Assembly (NCBI GenBank): GCA_036186865.1
Contig: AP025043.1
Coordinates: forward strand, 37,264,539-37,328,538
Origin: Eustoma russellianum
Lineage: Eukaryota; Streptophyta; Magnoliopsida; Gentianales; Gentianaceae
DNA length: 64,000 nt
Reading direction: 5' to 3'
Shown: piece after piece, positions 33,442 to 44,360 of the stretch
Layout of the letters: each line of letters starts with the position of its first letter
Position numbering within the stretch: the stretch's first letter is position 1
Notes under the pieces: generated by a model
What the model saw: the letters and a program-made list of their open reading frames with translations, nothing else
Databases searched by the model: none
What the model was told of the DNA's origin: nothing
Position numbers and translations under genes: made by a program

Positions 33442-33757
33442 GGATTTGCCATCAAAAGTAACCGCTAGTAAGACACAGTTTGTCCTGAAAAAGCGGAAAT
33501 ACTGGTCATGCTCCAATGTTATTCTACATTGTCGTCATTAACGGGTTGGATTTGCCACCAAAAGTAACCGCTGGCAAGACACAGTTTGTCCTGGGAAAGG
33601 CAGAAATAATGGTTATGTTCCAATGTTATTCTACACTGTCGTCATTAATGGGTCGGATTTGCCACCAAAAATAACCGCTGGCAAGACAGTTTGTCCTAGG
33701 AAAGGCGGAAATACTGGTCATGCTCCAATGTTATTCTACACTGTCGTCATTAATGTT
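33442..33757. repeat. Three tandem copies of a 106-107 bp unit
   Basis: Units start GGATTTGCCA at 33442, 33548 and 33655 and share TAACCGCTGGCAAGACA-like, CAGTTTGTCCT, CCAATGTTATTCTACA and TGTCGTCATTAA. Unit-to-unit divergence is a few percent by eye. No coding frame runs through all three. Confidence 0.93.
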
Positions 33758-33944
33758 ATTCTGTTCATCGATTCTGTCATTCTTGTTTTTCAGTTCTTTC
33801 TACAACCACACAGAAATGAAATAGGATTCTAACTCTGGTTATCACTCAAAAGTGTGATAACTATAACTGCTATACTAGTTTGAATTTTTCATTTATAAAT
33901 TTGGAACTATATATGATACATGGATTTTACATTACCAAAACCTG

Positions 33945-34595
33945 TAGCAATCTCAACTATATATTTACAAAAACTACCAACAACTATATCCAACATATCT
34001 CAATGACAGCAAAAGTTATTGCTAGGAAGGGTGAGGGAAGGCAAACAATATCTTCATCTCAAGGGATAGAAAATTTGCTTCTAGCTAGACCTCCGGTTCT
34101 ATATGTACATGCATAGATGATCTAATATTAGGAATATGATGTGTTAATATCTTATTGAAGGGATTCAGTAAACACAAATAGAAAACTTCAGATATTACAA
34201 TAGTCTTAACCGTGTATATGCACAAATAATGATAGACAAAGACAAAACAAAAAAGTGCAAAGTCAATCTAAAGTATAGGAAGTATTTAAGCCCCTTCGTA
34301 TACCCTAAGGTGTCTCTATATCATGTCTAAACCTTCTTAATCTTAATCTTTTGCTTCCATGAATTCCTATATTGGACCATGTATTTTGAGATGTGCAAAT
34401 CTAGTAGGTCATGCCTAATCTGCTCATCCCAAGTCAGTTTGGACTTGTCTTTACTCTTCTCCCCCCATACAATGAGGCTTTCAACTGCTCTGATAGACAT
34501 CGTTATATGTCTTCTTTTGATATATCCAAACCATTTCAATCTCCTATCTCTTATCTCATCTGTTATACTAGTCACTTCTAATCTTCGCTAAATAT
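33945..34595 (-). mobile_element. RTE-type LINE 3' end with reverse-transcriptase C-terminus
   Basis: The minus-strand frame at 34575-34327 reads RDRRLKWFGYIKRRHITMSI, then KSKLTWDEQIRHDLLDL and YRNSWKQKI, the conserved tail of plant RTE-clade reverse transcriptases (RLRWFGHVxRR...GRPKxTWxExIxxD...WrxxI). The 3' UTR follows (TATGTACATGCATAG, inverse of the tail family). This copy identifies the other short tails as RTE remnants. Confidence 0.9.
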
Positions 34596-34782
34596 ATTTG
34601 CAATGCAATGGCACGATGTAAAGAATACAAATAAATATAGAACAAATCCCACCTACTTTGGTTTGAACTTGAGACTTTCTAGTGCACCTATTTTATGTAT
34701 CATTAAGCAAAAGTGTCGTTGCCAACTTTTTCGTTTCTTTAAGGTTCAACCTCAACCAGTAAAGGTATCTACCACATTCAGT

Positions 34783-34872
34783 CTCAAAGGTAGTGTAGGA
34801 ATATAAATCAGGTATCCAACTGTTAGTCTCAAAGGTAGTGTAGGGATATAAATCAGGTACCCAACTGTCTGC
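34783..34872. repeat. Two-copy 45-bp tandem repeat
   Basis: AGTCTCAAAGGTAGTGTAGG and ATATAAATCAGGTAYCCAAC occur twice in succession. Confidence 0.85.
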
Positions 34873-34874
34873 TA

Positions 34875-35075
34875 ACAGGAGCTTGGTTATATACACAGTA
34901 GACTGCATAAGGAACCCCCAGCACTGCAGGCAAGGCTACAAGCCAAGGAAGCTTCTACACTATGTACTTGCTGGAAAGGAGCTCTCTTGCCTTTGGCAAG
35001 AATTGAACCCCGACTTCCTTTTCGAGAACTCCTGCTCGGAAACAGTTAGGCTATGTCATGGGAACAACTTTTTCG
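34875..35075 (-). mobile_element. tRNA-derived SINE, separate family, minus orientation
   Basis: On the minus strand: ACATAGCCTAACTGTTTCCG (A-box-like), then GTCGGGGTTCAATTCTTGCC (B box GGTTCAATTC) at tRNA-like spacing, followed by AAGGCAAGAGAGCTCC. Ends are uncertain. Confidence 0.6.
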
Positions 35076-35344
35076 TTTCTTTAATGGTATGGAATATGTT
35101 GAAAAAGACGTTTTATCTAGCCCACGGACTAAGTAGAGAGATAGGTAGTGGTTCAATAAAATATATTTAAATAATAAAATATATTAATGATATTGCTAAG
35201 TTGAAGAGGTTTATTTGATCGATGCATAGAACCCATATATACGTTAAACATTTTATCTTTAACCGTTAACACTTGCTTTCTAAGCATTTTACAATTTTGG
35301 ATTGACCGTCTTTAACTTATATAAAGAAAACAAGAGAGGCGTTT

Positions 35345-35520
35345 TCGGTGCATTAGATTCCCGCATTTGCGTAGGGTATGGAGAAGGGGTGGATTGTTTC
35401 GAGCACTGATGTATGCAGCTTTATTCTATACTTCGTACGAGAGACTGTTTCCGCAGCTCGAACCTATGACCTCATGGTTACAAAGCAGTAACCTTACTGG
35501 TTGCTCCAATGACCTTTCTA
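35345..35520 (+). mobile_element. Au-type SINE
   Basis: CCCGCATTTGCGTAGGGTATG, GAGAGACTGTTTCCGCAGCTC, GAACCTATGACCTCATGG and CAGTAACCTTACTGGTTGC, a well-preserved copy. Confidence 0.88.
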
Positions 35521-35615
35521 AAACAAAACAAAGTGTCGATTGCACTGTTATAATAGTTTGTAAAGACAACGGGATGAAGAATGGATGCATGAGATCAAAG
35601 ATGAAGGTGAATGGG

Positions 35616-36317
35616 TGTTGAAATAAGCAAGAATAGCTTGACTCATGACATAGATCGATCTGTCTCAATTGGATAGATCCATGTGGCTTGAAAATGAAGT
35701 TGAGTATTCTGACGGACATAGATCGATCACATCGATCGATCATGTTACATGGATCGATCACATCGATCGATCGATGTGTCCTGGGTGCAGAGTTGAAACT
35801 TTCTGTCCAACATAGATCGATCGATGTGACTTCAATCGATACATAGATCTATCGAAGTAGTCTGGATGAGAATCTGAAGCTTGCTATGAGACATCGATCG
35901 ATCGATGTCGATCGATGTGTCAACAGAATTGACTTTTTACCAGGATTTGCAACTTATGCACTAAGGGACATACCCAATCGCCATGCAACGACCACCAACT
36001 TCTTTTTGGAGTTTGAGAGCCTATAAATAGGCTATTAAAACCCATTAGTGGAGTATCGCAACCATACTAAACTATTGCATTCAAAGTTCTTCTCTCAACT
36101 AAATTCTACTCTTGTTTGAAAGTTCATTGAATCTCAGTCTTATTTGCTGAGGATTAGAGATGGTTTGTTGTTGTATCCTAGGAGAGAATTTATTTAGAAT
36201 CCTATATCATTTAGTGGGGGCAAATATTCCTTACGGAAATACACGCCTCAAGTCAAGTTCTACATCCTACTCTCATCCTCTTTTTGTATTGTTCTTGTTT
36301 CCATTTTCTTAACAACA
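35616..36317 (+). mobile_element. Solo LTR (same lineage as 1121-2186)
   Basis: Begins TGTTGAAATAAG and probably ends CTTAACAACA. TATA region CCTATAAATAGGC near 36019-36031. U3 has ATCGATCGAT palindromes at 35650-35915. No matching 5-bp target duplication was found, so the right end is tentative. Confidence 0.72.
35650..35915. repeat. GATCGATC palindrome cluster in solo-LTR U3
   Basis: Nine or so GATCGAT-centred palindromes alternate with spacers such as TTCTGTCCAACATA. Confidence 0.85.
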
Positions 36318-36824
36318 GTCGTTACTTACATGGAAAATTTGCAAAGGAACATCTGTTAACAGCACAAAAAGTACTCCCAGCTGGTGTCAAGCTTGTTTCT
36401 GCTAGTAAAATATTATGCAAATTCCAACCCCAAAGTTTCTGTAAAGAATTTTGGACTCAACCAGCATTTGAGTCATTATTAATTGCTTCATCGTTAGGGA
36501 TGTTAACAAACCGGACCAAACCTAATATTAAGTTTTCGATCATTTATCTAGTTTACAATAATTAACCAACTAAGATAGAATATCAATAGTGATCAAAATA
36601 ATTTGATGTTATTAAATTATATCAAAATGGAAGTACATATGTAGAGAAATGACATGATATATAAAAATAGATAAGGTATATAAATTTCTCTTGTGTCAAC
36701 TATTTTTAGACTAATAAAAACACACGAAGAAAATTGTCATTTAGTCCGGTCACATTGATAGTAGTAGATGTGGTAGACAATCCCACATCAATGCGAAGTA
36801 TTTTTTAGTTTGCTTCTAATACAT

Positions 36825-37075
36825 AGTTCGGTTGGTACTCGAGTTAGGATTTGCTCCAAGAAATTAAGAATTCAAATCCAGAGACATACACAGTGTGGGT
36901 ATTCCACTTCGGCCTGCTTTATAAGGAGACATCTTGTGTGAGTCACTGCATAAGTCTTCACCCAACCTAGAAGGCCGTTGGGCTCCTGATTTGCATTCTC
37001 CATAATGTTTATTTGAGCTGAGACGGTAAGTAACTTCAAGACTAGGAAGGACCTTTGCTTCAAAAAGTATTGTCT
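36825..37075 (+). mobile_element. SINE family A, plus copy 1 of a three-copy cluster
   Basis: ACATAGTTCGGTTGGTACTC (A-box-like), a B-box remnant ATTCAAATCC, CACAGTGTGGGTATTCC, AGGAGACATCTTGTGTGAGT, GAAGGCCGTTGGGCTCCTG, then a GGACCTTTGCTTC-type 3' end. Flanking sequence is also repeated around the next copy. Confidence 0.82.
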
Positions 37076-37284
37076 AGTTTTCATTGGTATCAGAAATCTG
37101 AAAATTTGTTGTACAAAATTTTGGAATATTATTAGTCAGATTGAAGTATAATGGCACTTTAAATTGATGAAGTATGAGACTTCAAGAAAAAATAAAAAAA
37201 AATTGATGAAGTATGATGGAACTGAAGCCTCCCACAAAAATGAGAAATTTTGTGTAGCTTTAATTAGTATAAGAAATCTGTGCT

Positions 37285-37550
37285 CTCAGATCATAGTCCA
37301 GTTGATACTTAGGTTGAGATTTGTTCCAAGAGGTCAAGAGTTCGAATCCAGGAACGCACACAGTGGGTGTTCCTCTGCTGCTAGGTCAAAGACCTGGCTT
37401 GTGGGGGGACCTTGTGTGGGTAACTGTGTAAGATCTCATCCAACTTAGGAGACCACTCGGCTCCTGATTTACATCCTCCACGCATGTTCTTTGGGGTTAG
37501 GATGGTAGGAACTCCTAGGGTGAGGGATTTCACCCTTGGTCCAAAGTATA
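37285..37550 (+). mobile_element. SINE family A, plus copy 2
   Basis: Canonical B box GAGTTCGAATCC at 37338-37349, A-box-like CATAGTCCAGTTGATAC, and the full downstream motif string. It is the best family reference in the window. Confidence 0.88.
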
Positions 37551-37689
37551 AGAAACCTGTAAATTTATTGAATCAACATGTCAAGTCAGATTAGAGTGTA
37601 ATGGTACTATAAATTGGTAAAGTATGATGAAACCGAATGGTACAAACTGTGACTGCACTCAGGGTCACCTGATCTCTATTAATCAAGTT

Positions 37690-38000
37690 AATTGTGTATC
37701 CATGATATAACTTAGTTAATACTTAAGTTGAATTTGTTTTAAGAGTTACATGGTTAGATTTCAGAAACACGTACAACGTGAGTGTTTCACTGCTGCTGGG
37801 TTGAAGACCTAGTTTGCAGTGGACACCTTGTGTGAGCCTTTGTGTAAGATCTCACCAACTTAGGTAGCCGCTAGATTCTTGATTTACATCATACACAATA
37901 TTCCTTAGGTGGCCGCTAGATTTTTGATTTACATCCTACACAATATTCCTTAGGGCTGTAACAGTGGGACTCTAGGACGATAAATTTGACCTTTTGGTCG
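37690..38000 (+). mobile_element. SINE family A, plus copy 3
   Basis: The B box is lost, but CACCTTGTGTGAGCC and a doubled TAGGT(A/G)GCCGCTAGATT...ACATCATACACAATATTCC segment remain: an internal 40-bp duplication at the 3' end (37860-37955). Confidence 0.75.
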
Positions 38001-38005
38001 AAGTT

Positions 38006-38472
38006 TGTTGAAATTTGGGCTTACATGAGGTGGGGTTCATATCCACTCAAAATCTTAAGGCAATGGGTAGTGGTACCTCATCCTCATATAAGCCATGCAT
38101 TTTTTTCTGAAATTAGCCAATGTGGGATTCTCAACACCCGCCCCCACGTGACAACGTGGCTTGACATACACACGCGCCTTACAACTCGCCCTCAATCACA
38201 AACCATAAGCTTACAACTCGCCCTCAATCACAAACCATAAGCCAGCCATGAACATCTGGAGTTAGGTGAGGGGAAACATTAAGTGGCCAACCATGGGCCG
38301 GACAAGGGGTGAGTACACATTTTAAACATGTCTCTGATACCATGTTGAAATTTAGGCTTACATGAAGTGAGGTCCATATCCGCTCAAAACCTTAAGGCAA
38401 TGAGTGGTGGTACCTCATCTTCATATAAGCCATGTATTTTTTCTGAAATTAGTCAATGTGGGATTCTCAACA
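38006..38472 (-). mobile_element. Complete TRIM retrotransposon (467 bp)
   Basis: Terminal repeats 38006-38136 and 38343-38472 (about 130 bp) have TGTTGA...CAACA ends and a perfect 5-bp target duplication AAGTT (38001-38005, 38473-38477). The minus-strand primer-binding site TGGTATCAGAGAC (38342-38330), matching the initiator tRNA-Met 3' end, directly follows the 5' LTR. A purine tract (GTGGGGGCGGG, minus) precedes the 3' LTR. The 206-bp interior has no coding frame and includes a 32-bp tandem duplication (CTTACAACTCGCCCTCAATC). By eye the LTRs differ by about 11 transitions and one indel. Confidence 0.96.
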
Positions 38473-38479
38473 AAGTTAA

Positions 38480-39020
38480 TTGTTGAATTTTGTATTTCTG
38501 AATTCAAACCAAATGATTCTGATTTTGACTATCATTTAAAACTGTAATTGTTTATTCTTTAAATAAAGAGAAGGCGAAGACGTGCACAAAATCATTTATC
38601 TCTGTTCATACTTATGGAAAACAAAATAATTATGGATAACTATTTTTCAATAAAATATTACGCTTATGATTGTTATATTAGCCAACTGCACGATTATTTT
38701 TTTAAGGCAACTTGTTTGTCTTTTACTTGGTCCAAGCTACTAATCATACGCAAGCAAGTACTCATATTCGATTAAAGTAATTATACTATTGAATTAACCA
38801 CCCAAATAATTTGTTTTGAGTAATATAATACAGCCACTAATGTTTGATCTGGTGTATCATAGTAGTTACATTACTTATGCAGATCTAATTGAGATCCTCT
38901 TTGCTGGCATATGCACATGATTATTCACTTGGTTATATGCTCTTGTCTACTAGTTGACCTTAACTCTAGTGTAGTTGGGATATACTGGATATGCGTTGTT
39001 ATTGTCATCTAATAGTTGAC
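38480..39020. other. AT-rich intergenic stretch, nothing recognised
   Basis: No repeat family, TIR or domain was seen. Confidence 0.5.
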
Positions 39021-39300
39021 CTTAGATATCACAAATGACGGTTTCATTTCCAATAGAGTCAATGACACACTGTTCCTTGACTTTGGAATATGATGGGATA
39101 AAGCAAAATGACTCACTAAATTGGCTGCACTTCTTATATTGTGAAGTAGTAGTTGATCGACATAACTTAACGCATCATTATAGGTCATCGGAAAACAACC
39201 CCTGTGTTTCTAACACATGAGTATGGTTGCGTATATCTGACCCCCATACAACACTATAGACGGGAGTCTCTAAGGCAGTGAGTAATGTTGTTGTTGTAGA
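39020..39300 (+). mobile_element. GTT-tailed repeat (family B), reference copy
   Basis: ATGATGGGATAAAGCAAAATG, CTCACTAAATTGG, CTTATATTGTGAAGTAG, TTCTAACACATGAGTATGG, GACGGGAGTCTCTAAGGCAG and the 3' terminus GTAATGTTGTTGTTGT. About nine copies occur in both orientations. No coding frame or tRNA promoter is evident; the TTG tail suggests mobilisation by the RTE LINEs also present here. Confidence 0.82.
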
Positions 39301-39554
39301 TATCACAAATGACGTGGATCAAAGATACGACAAAAATATTTTAGTGATGATACATTTTTTAGTTGTTTAATTGCTTATTAATTAACTGAATTTATCTTTT
39401 GTGAATTGTCGTCGAAATTGCAAATAACGTACATTAAGGGTTATGATACAACTGTATTCACACTTACACTATTATGTTATAATCCAACCTTAAGTTACAA
39501 TGCTCAGCTCGAGTTCAGAATTAAAGTGTGTCATCTCCAAAAAAAAAAAAAACT

Positions 39555-39715
39555 GTAGCTGATGTAAATCAAGAGTTCAACGGCCTCCTAAGTTAGAAAG
39601 GTCATACACAACTGTAACTTTGGCTCAGACAGCAGTGAAACACTCACACTGCATGTCTCCGAAATCGAACTCTATGCTTCTTGGAGCAACTCTAACTCGA
39701 AATATGCATGTCTCA
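39555..39715 (-). mobile_element. SINE family A, minus fragment
   Basis: GAGTTCAACGGCCTCCTAAG, AAACACTCACACTGCATGTC and CTTGGAGCAACTCTAACTCG in inverse order. Confidence 0.7.
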
Positions 39716-39809
39716 AAAGAATGTGAGTAACGAAACTCTCAGCACGTCGCCGCTCCAACCATGGAACATCCAGCAGAAAGCCACCCACCAGACGCATATT
39801 CATGTAGGT

Positions 39810-39915
39810 ATATAAGCACACACATGTGTGTGCATATATATATATGTGTATATATGTGTGTGTGTATATAGGTATATATGTGTGTATATATTATATACAT
39901 ATATGTATGTATGTA
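39810..39915. repeat. AC/AT/ATGT microsatellite
   Basis: ACACACATGTGTGTG, ATATATATATATGTG and ATGTATGTATGTATTG tracts. Confidence 0.9.
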
Positions 39916-40033
39916 TTGGTTGGATCGAAATGGATCAGAACTTTCTGAATTGAGCTTAAATTTCGGCATACATACAAATATGGATACATCATATTGGATC
40001 ATTAACAAAAGTGCTGTTTCGGCTCTTTGGAAG

Positions 40034-40199
40034 GGGATCGCAAAGATGGTGCGGTGACGCGTGACCGTACGACACGTGGTAGCAAAAGGGGATAGTGAGG
40101 CTAGATGAGGGTCACCCGCATCTAGTCTCACGACCCCCTTTACTGCCACGTGTCGCGTGGTCACAAAGGGGGTCAGGAAAGTGAGGTTAGGAGATCCCA
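40034..40199. mobile_element. G-box MITE (family M), copy 4
   Basis: GGGATCGCAAAGATGG ... GAGATCCCA with TTTGGAAG flanks (8 bp). Arms GTGAGGCTAGATGAGGGT and CATCTAGTCTCACGACC; G-boxes in CGACACGTGG and GCCACGTGTCGCG. Confidence 0.9.
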
Positions 40200-40285
40200 T
40201 TTGGAAGGGCATAATAACTGCAGCTGGAAATTCAACTCCCGGCTGATGACTTATGACAATGGGCCTACTACTGGCATAAAAGAAG

Positions 40286-40453
40286 GGGTTGGGATCCCCT
40301 CACCGCGCGGTCCACAGCGCGACACGTGGCACCAGGTAGGGGCGGTGAGGCTGGATGAGGTTACCCTCATCCAGCCTCACCACCCTCCCCTGTTGCCACG
40401 TGTCACGCGGTGACGCATGCGGTGAGGGAGTGGGGGTGAGGAGATTTGAACCC
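40286..40453. mobile_element. G-box MITE (family M), copy 5, reference copy
   Basis: Perfect 9-bp duplication TAAAAGAAG (40277-40285, 40454-40462). Ends GGGTTGGGATC / GATTTGAACCC. A long central hairpin lies about 40340-40390 (GGTGAGGCTGGATGAGG and its complement). One G-box is seen as GCGACACGTGGC; the other arm reads GCCACGTGTCACGCG. Confidence 0.94.
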
Positions 40454-40578
40454 TAAAAGAAGGATATTATATCTATCTGTGGATATTCTAATAGAAAAAA
40501 ATATTAGTCTGTCTTTAGATATAAAAAATTGTATGTATATAACAATCCATCTAACGTTATACAAAGTAGGTGGAACCG

Positions 40579-40819
40579 GCCCCAGGGGCATAGTCCAGTG
40601 GTAAGTGGCAAAGATGATTGGGGCTAGAATCCCGACGTCCCGAGTTCGAGTCCGTGTGGAGACAATCCTTGTTGAAATATTACAAGGGTTGCCTCTGGGC
40701 TGGCTGAGTCTCGTGTGTCCTCTCCCTTTGCAGGGCTGCCGGTGGAGCACATCCCTCGATTTACATCCCACCTGACTAAGGGGCCTCTGGTACAGGTGGG
40801 GGAGAACCCACTCCCTCAT
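40579..40819 (+). mobile_element. tRNA-derived SINE with intact target duplication (241 bp)
   Basis: A-box-like CATAGTCCAGTGGTAAG and B box GAGTTCGAGTCC at tRNA spacing in the first 80 bp. 17-bp flanking repeats CAAAGTAGGTGGAACCG / CAAAGTTGGTGGAACCG (one mismatch) at 40562-40578 and 40820-40836. The 3' end is CACTCCCTCAT with no poly(A) or TTG tract. It is a single copy in the window and differs from SINE families A and Au. Confidence 0.9.
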
Positions 40820-40969
40820 CAAAGTTGGTGGAACCGTTGAGCTCAGTAAATGAGCTGTTTGCTCGATAATGAGCTCCTTAACGTCATCAAATTTAGTGAA
40901 AGACACGTGAAAACTGACTGTTCGAAGGCTTGTCCATGTTACTCTTCAAATATTTAACTTTCTAGCTCT

Positions 40970-41215
40970 CATGACCTAGCTCATTTCGTATTCGAGTTGG
41001 AGTTGCTGCAAGAAATATAGATTTCGATTTTGGAGACATGCAGTGTGCGTGTTTCATTACTGTCTGAGCCAATGGACATGTTATGTAGCCTCCCTGTGTA
41101 TGACCTTCCTAATCCAAAAGGCTGTTGAACTCCTGATTTGCATATTCTATAATGTTGCTTAGAATTGAGACGATAGGCTCCAGAATCAGGATATGGCCTT
41201 TTACCCTAAATATTT
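40970..41215 (+). mobile_element. SINE family A, plus copy
   Basis: TTCGAGTTGGAGTTGCTGC, a degraded B box, CAGTGTGCGTGTTTCATTAC, AAAGGCTGTTGAACTCCTG. Confidence 0.75.
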
Positions 41216-41429
41216 GACTTTCTTATTTTAGTGCAATTTGATGCATAATTTCCCTATTGAGCCTTAAAGGACACCACCTGTATTCCTGGTGCCAGTTCAA
41301 GGTTCGAGGCTATGGATTAACAAATGGCGTCAGGAATTCAATTGCTCAAGTTGCTCATTTTAATATCATAGTGTTCAGCAGGGTTGATGTCATTTGCCCT
41401 CGGCATAATCTAGCCGATTATTCGAATTT

Positions 41430-41645
41430 CATGTGAAGTAGCAATTGGAATATGATGGAATAAAGCAAAATCACTCACTAAATTAGATTCGCTTATTCTA
41501 TTGTGAACTAGCAGTTTTTATTATTGGTCACCGAAAAACAACTTCTGTGTTTTCTAACCCATGGTATGATTGCTTATATTCTACTTTTCATACCCCGTCA
41601 TAGACGAAAGCCTCTAAGTCAATGTGTAATGTTGTTATTGATGTA
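41430..41645 (+). mobile_element. Family B GTT-tailed repeat, plus copy
   Basis: TATGATGGAATAAAGCAAAAT, TTATTCTATTGTGAACTAGC, TTTCTAACCCATGGTATG, AGCCTCTAAGTCAATGTGTA. Confidence 0.8.
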
Positions 41646-41984
41646 TTCTTTTTAGAGTATGGAATTTTGCCGTTTGATTTAGATTTTGTCCCATTTCTAG
41701 TGATTATATACAGACATACATGTTTTTCTCTAATGCAAACTCTGAAAAATTTCACGTTACTAAATCATAGTTGATGTTATTTATGTTGTATTATTTCTGG
41801 TAGCTAAAAATAATCTATTCCTTAACTTACGGATGTCAATAAATTTAAGCACATGTTGGCTCCATTGTTTGCAGTATAACTTATGAACCTTGACTATTTC
41901 ACGAGATTAAAAAAAATCTTAACACGAACGATGGACAATCCGAACAGAAACCGATGAAGTATAAGCTGATATAAAAAATGAGCG

Positions 41985-42610
41985 ACCAACAACAACCATA
42001 TCCCAACAACAAAATGTATCGCTAAGATCTGAGGAGGAAGAGAGACAGTTAACAATACTTTCATTCTAAAGGGTTAGATAATTTGCTTCCGATGAAAACC
42101 TGGCTTTATATGTATCTATATAGATGACACAATAATAGGAATATGGTGTGCTATTGTACCAGTGAAGGGATTCAGTAAACACAAATAGAAAGCTTCCGAT
42201 ATTAAAATAGCCATAACCGTGTATATGCACAGATAATGAAATACAAAGACAAAAGCAAAAAATGCAAAGTCAACCTAAAATGTAGAGAGTATCTAAACAT
42301 CTAATTGTACTCTAACGTGTCTTTATATCATGCATAAACCTCATTAACATTAATCCTGTGTCTCTATGAGCTTCTATCATGGACAATGTTCTCAGAGAGA
42401 TGCAAACATAGTAGGTAATGCTTAATCCGCTCATCTCAAGTCAATTTGAGTCTGCCTTTACTCTTATTTCCATCTACAGTGAAGTTTTCAACTGTTCTGA
42501 CAGACGTCAATGTATGTCTCCTCTTGACATGCTCAAATCATCTTAGTCTTCTCTCTCTCTTATCTTATATGTTATATTAGCTACCTCTAATCGTTTCCCA
42601 AATAATCAAA
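41985..42610 (-). mobile_element. RTE-type LINE 3' end, degenerate, minus orientation
   Basis: The AACAACAACCATATCCC terminus, GTATCTATATAGATGACACAA and TGTATATGCACAGATAATG are followed (to the right) by sequence homologous to the reverse-transcriptase tail at 34327-34575 but broken by stops. Confidence 0.85.
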
Positions 42611-42944
42611 ATCTCTTTAACTCTTATTTTTTATCCATATTTTTTGTCGCCATGTAAGGCAGGAGCTTTATAGTTTTGGCGAAAGAATCATTTGGAGAAA
42701 CCGTCCAAGTGAAGACCAAGTAAAAAGAATGAGACATATATATCACATATATACGAAAGAGTGGTAACGCTAAAAGTCTACGGTATGTGCACCGTATGCA
42801 ACTGCAAACACTGCTTATTTCTTATACAATTAAGCGAATGACGTTATTAAACGATTTTTATACTAACCATATACATAAGCATAATCTCTAATCACTGGTA
42901 CAGTTATATAATACATCAGCATACACATTTGACATATAAAAGGG

Positions 42945-43105
42945 CGCTCCAGGTGTACTAGACGTGCGTATGGTCCGGGGAGGGACCGGATCGTTTCGCG
43001 ATCTGATGTACGTAGCTTTACCTTACACTTTGTGCAAGAGTTGTTTACACGGCTCGAACCTGTGACTTCAAAGTCACAAAACAATAATTTTACCAGTTGT
43101 TGACC
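42945..43105 (+). mobile_element. Au-type SINE
   Basis: GTCCGGGGAGGGACCGGATC, GTTTCGCGATCTGATGTACG, ACACGGCTCGAACCTGTGAC, TTTTACCAGTTGTTG. Confidence 0.87.
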
Positions 43106-43109
43106 TAAC

Positions 43110-43920
43110 AAATACAGATTTAGCTCTATCATTTTCTAACAACAAAGCATGGATTTCCTTGGAAGATTTGTGCTGTAACCATTATACCATGAAAATTTTA
43201 ATATTTATAAATTGTTTGCACTTATTCACTGACATTTATACAAGTTGCAAGTACATATACAAGTAACATAAAATTTTAGAGTTAATTACATTTTGTATAT
43301 ATGTTGGATGACTGTTGTGAGTACTATCTATATCTTTCTTATTTACGACGTATATCCATATGTTATTCATTTGACCATAAATTGTTGTTAATTTTTGTTA
43401 ATTTGTTATCAATTTATCATTAATGAGTAAAATATATCATTTTGTGCAACAAATTAGCAACATATATACACGTTACGAATAAGATAGATATTTATGATAC
43501 TCATAACAACCATCCAACTTATAGATACAAAATGTGACTAACCCTAAAATTGTATTTCATAAGACATATCAATCGAATTGGAAAGTATATGCTTAGTTAT
43601 AAAGCAAAGTAGAGACAAGTGATTTATGTAGCCGATGATATATGAGATATACGATTTAAGTGAAAATTTTAGGTATTTAGACCTGTATTACGATTGGGAT
43701 GGTATGATAGTTTTGAAAGATGCGTATTATAAGGACGTATATCATTCATTAGATATTAGAAGATACACAAGAATGATAAGATTTAAAGTACAACTCAAAA
43801 ACAACCTCCCCAAACAAAAGCAAAACAAAAAAAATAAAATAAATAAAACACAAAAGAAATAACTGATTTATATAGTTGAACTCGTATAGAAAATATGAGT
43901 TAAATACTACCCGCTTTTGA
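43110..43920. other. AT-rich intergenic stretch, nothing recognised
   Basis: Very AT-rich. The 75-codon frame at 43635-43862 is Tyr/Asp/Lys-biased and resembles no known domain. Confidence 0.5.
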
Positions 43921-43934
43921 TGTTGCCTTGGGGA

Positions 43935-44210
43935 TAGGGGTGTTAACGAACCGAGCCGAACAGAGTACTAGGTTTCCGAATTCGGATTCGTTTGGCTAAA
44001 TGAACAGTTTGGCTTGGTTCATTTAGCTAAACGAACTTTAAAGTTGGTTCGAGATCGGCTCGATAAACTTTTAACTGTTTAAACGAACCGAATAGTTTGG
44101 TTCGTTTTAGTAAACGAACCCGAATAACTGTTCGAATTTGACTCGTTTACCAACTATTAACGAACGAATACGAACCGAACTCGAACAGTTCGGTTCGTTG
44201 AACCGCCATG
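43935..44210. mobile_element. hAT-like MITE (276 bp) with 8-bp target duplication
   Basis: CTTGGGGA at 43927-43934 and 44211-44218. Ends TAGGGGTGTTAACGAACCG and, inverted, CATGGCGGTTCAACGAACCG are imperfect TIRs. The interior is made of palindromic TTTAGCTAAACGAA and GAACCGAAC words. Confidence 0.85.
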
Positions 44211-44360
44211 CTTGGGGAGGTGTTGTACATAATCACCCCGATTCGACAGCTTACGATCTGCCATTAATACTGCTTTAATAATCAATAACCAAAAAAAATA
44301 TTTGAGAAAAAATACAAATGGGTTGGTCGGAACTCGGAAGTCTACTATGTGAATTTGGAC

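Noticed and set aside
33442..33757. Direct repeats as a CRISPR-like array
   Set aside because: Units are contiguous 106-107 bp tandem copies without unique spacers, in a plant nuclear genome.
37338..37349. GTTCGAATCC-type B boxes as genuine tRNA genes
   Set aside because: No acceptor stem or cloverleaf can be drawn around them, and they recur in a 250-bp repeated body, so they are SINE promoters.
39739..40212. 157-codon minus-strand frame
   Set aside because: It crosses a MITE and a microsatellite and has low-complexity composition.
40403..40906. 167-codon minus-strand frame
   Set aside because: It spans a MITE edge and a whole SINE; the frame is a composite of non-coding repeats.
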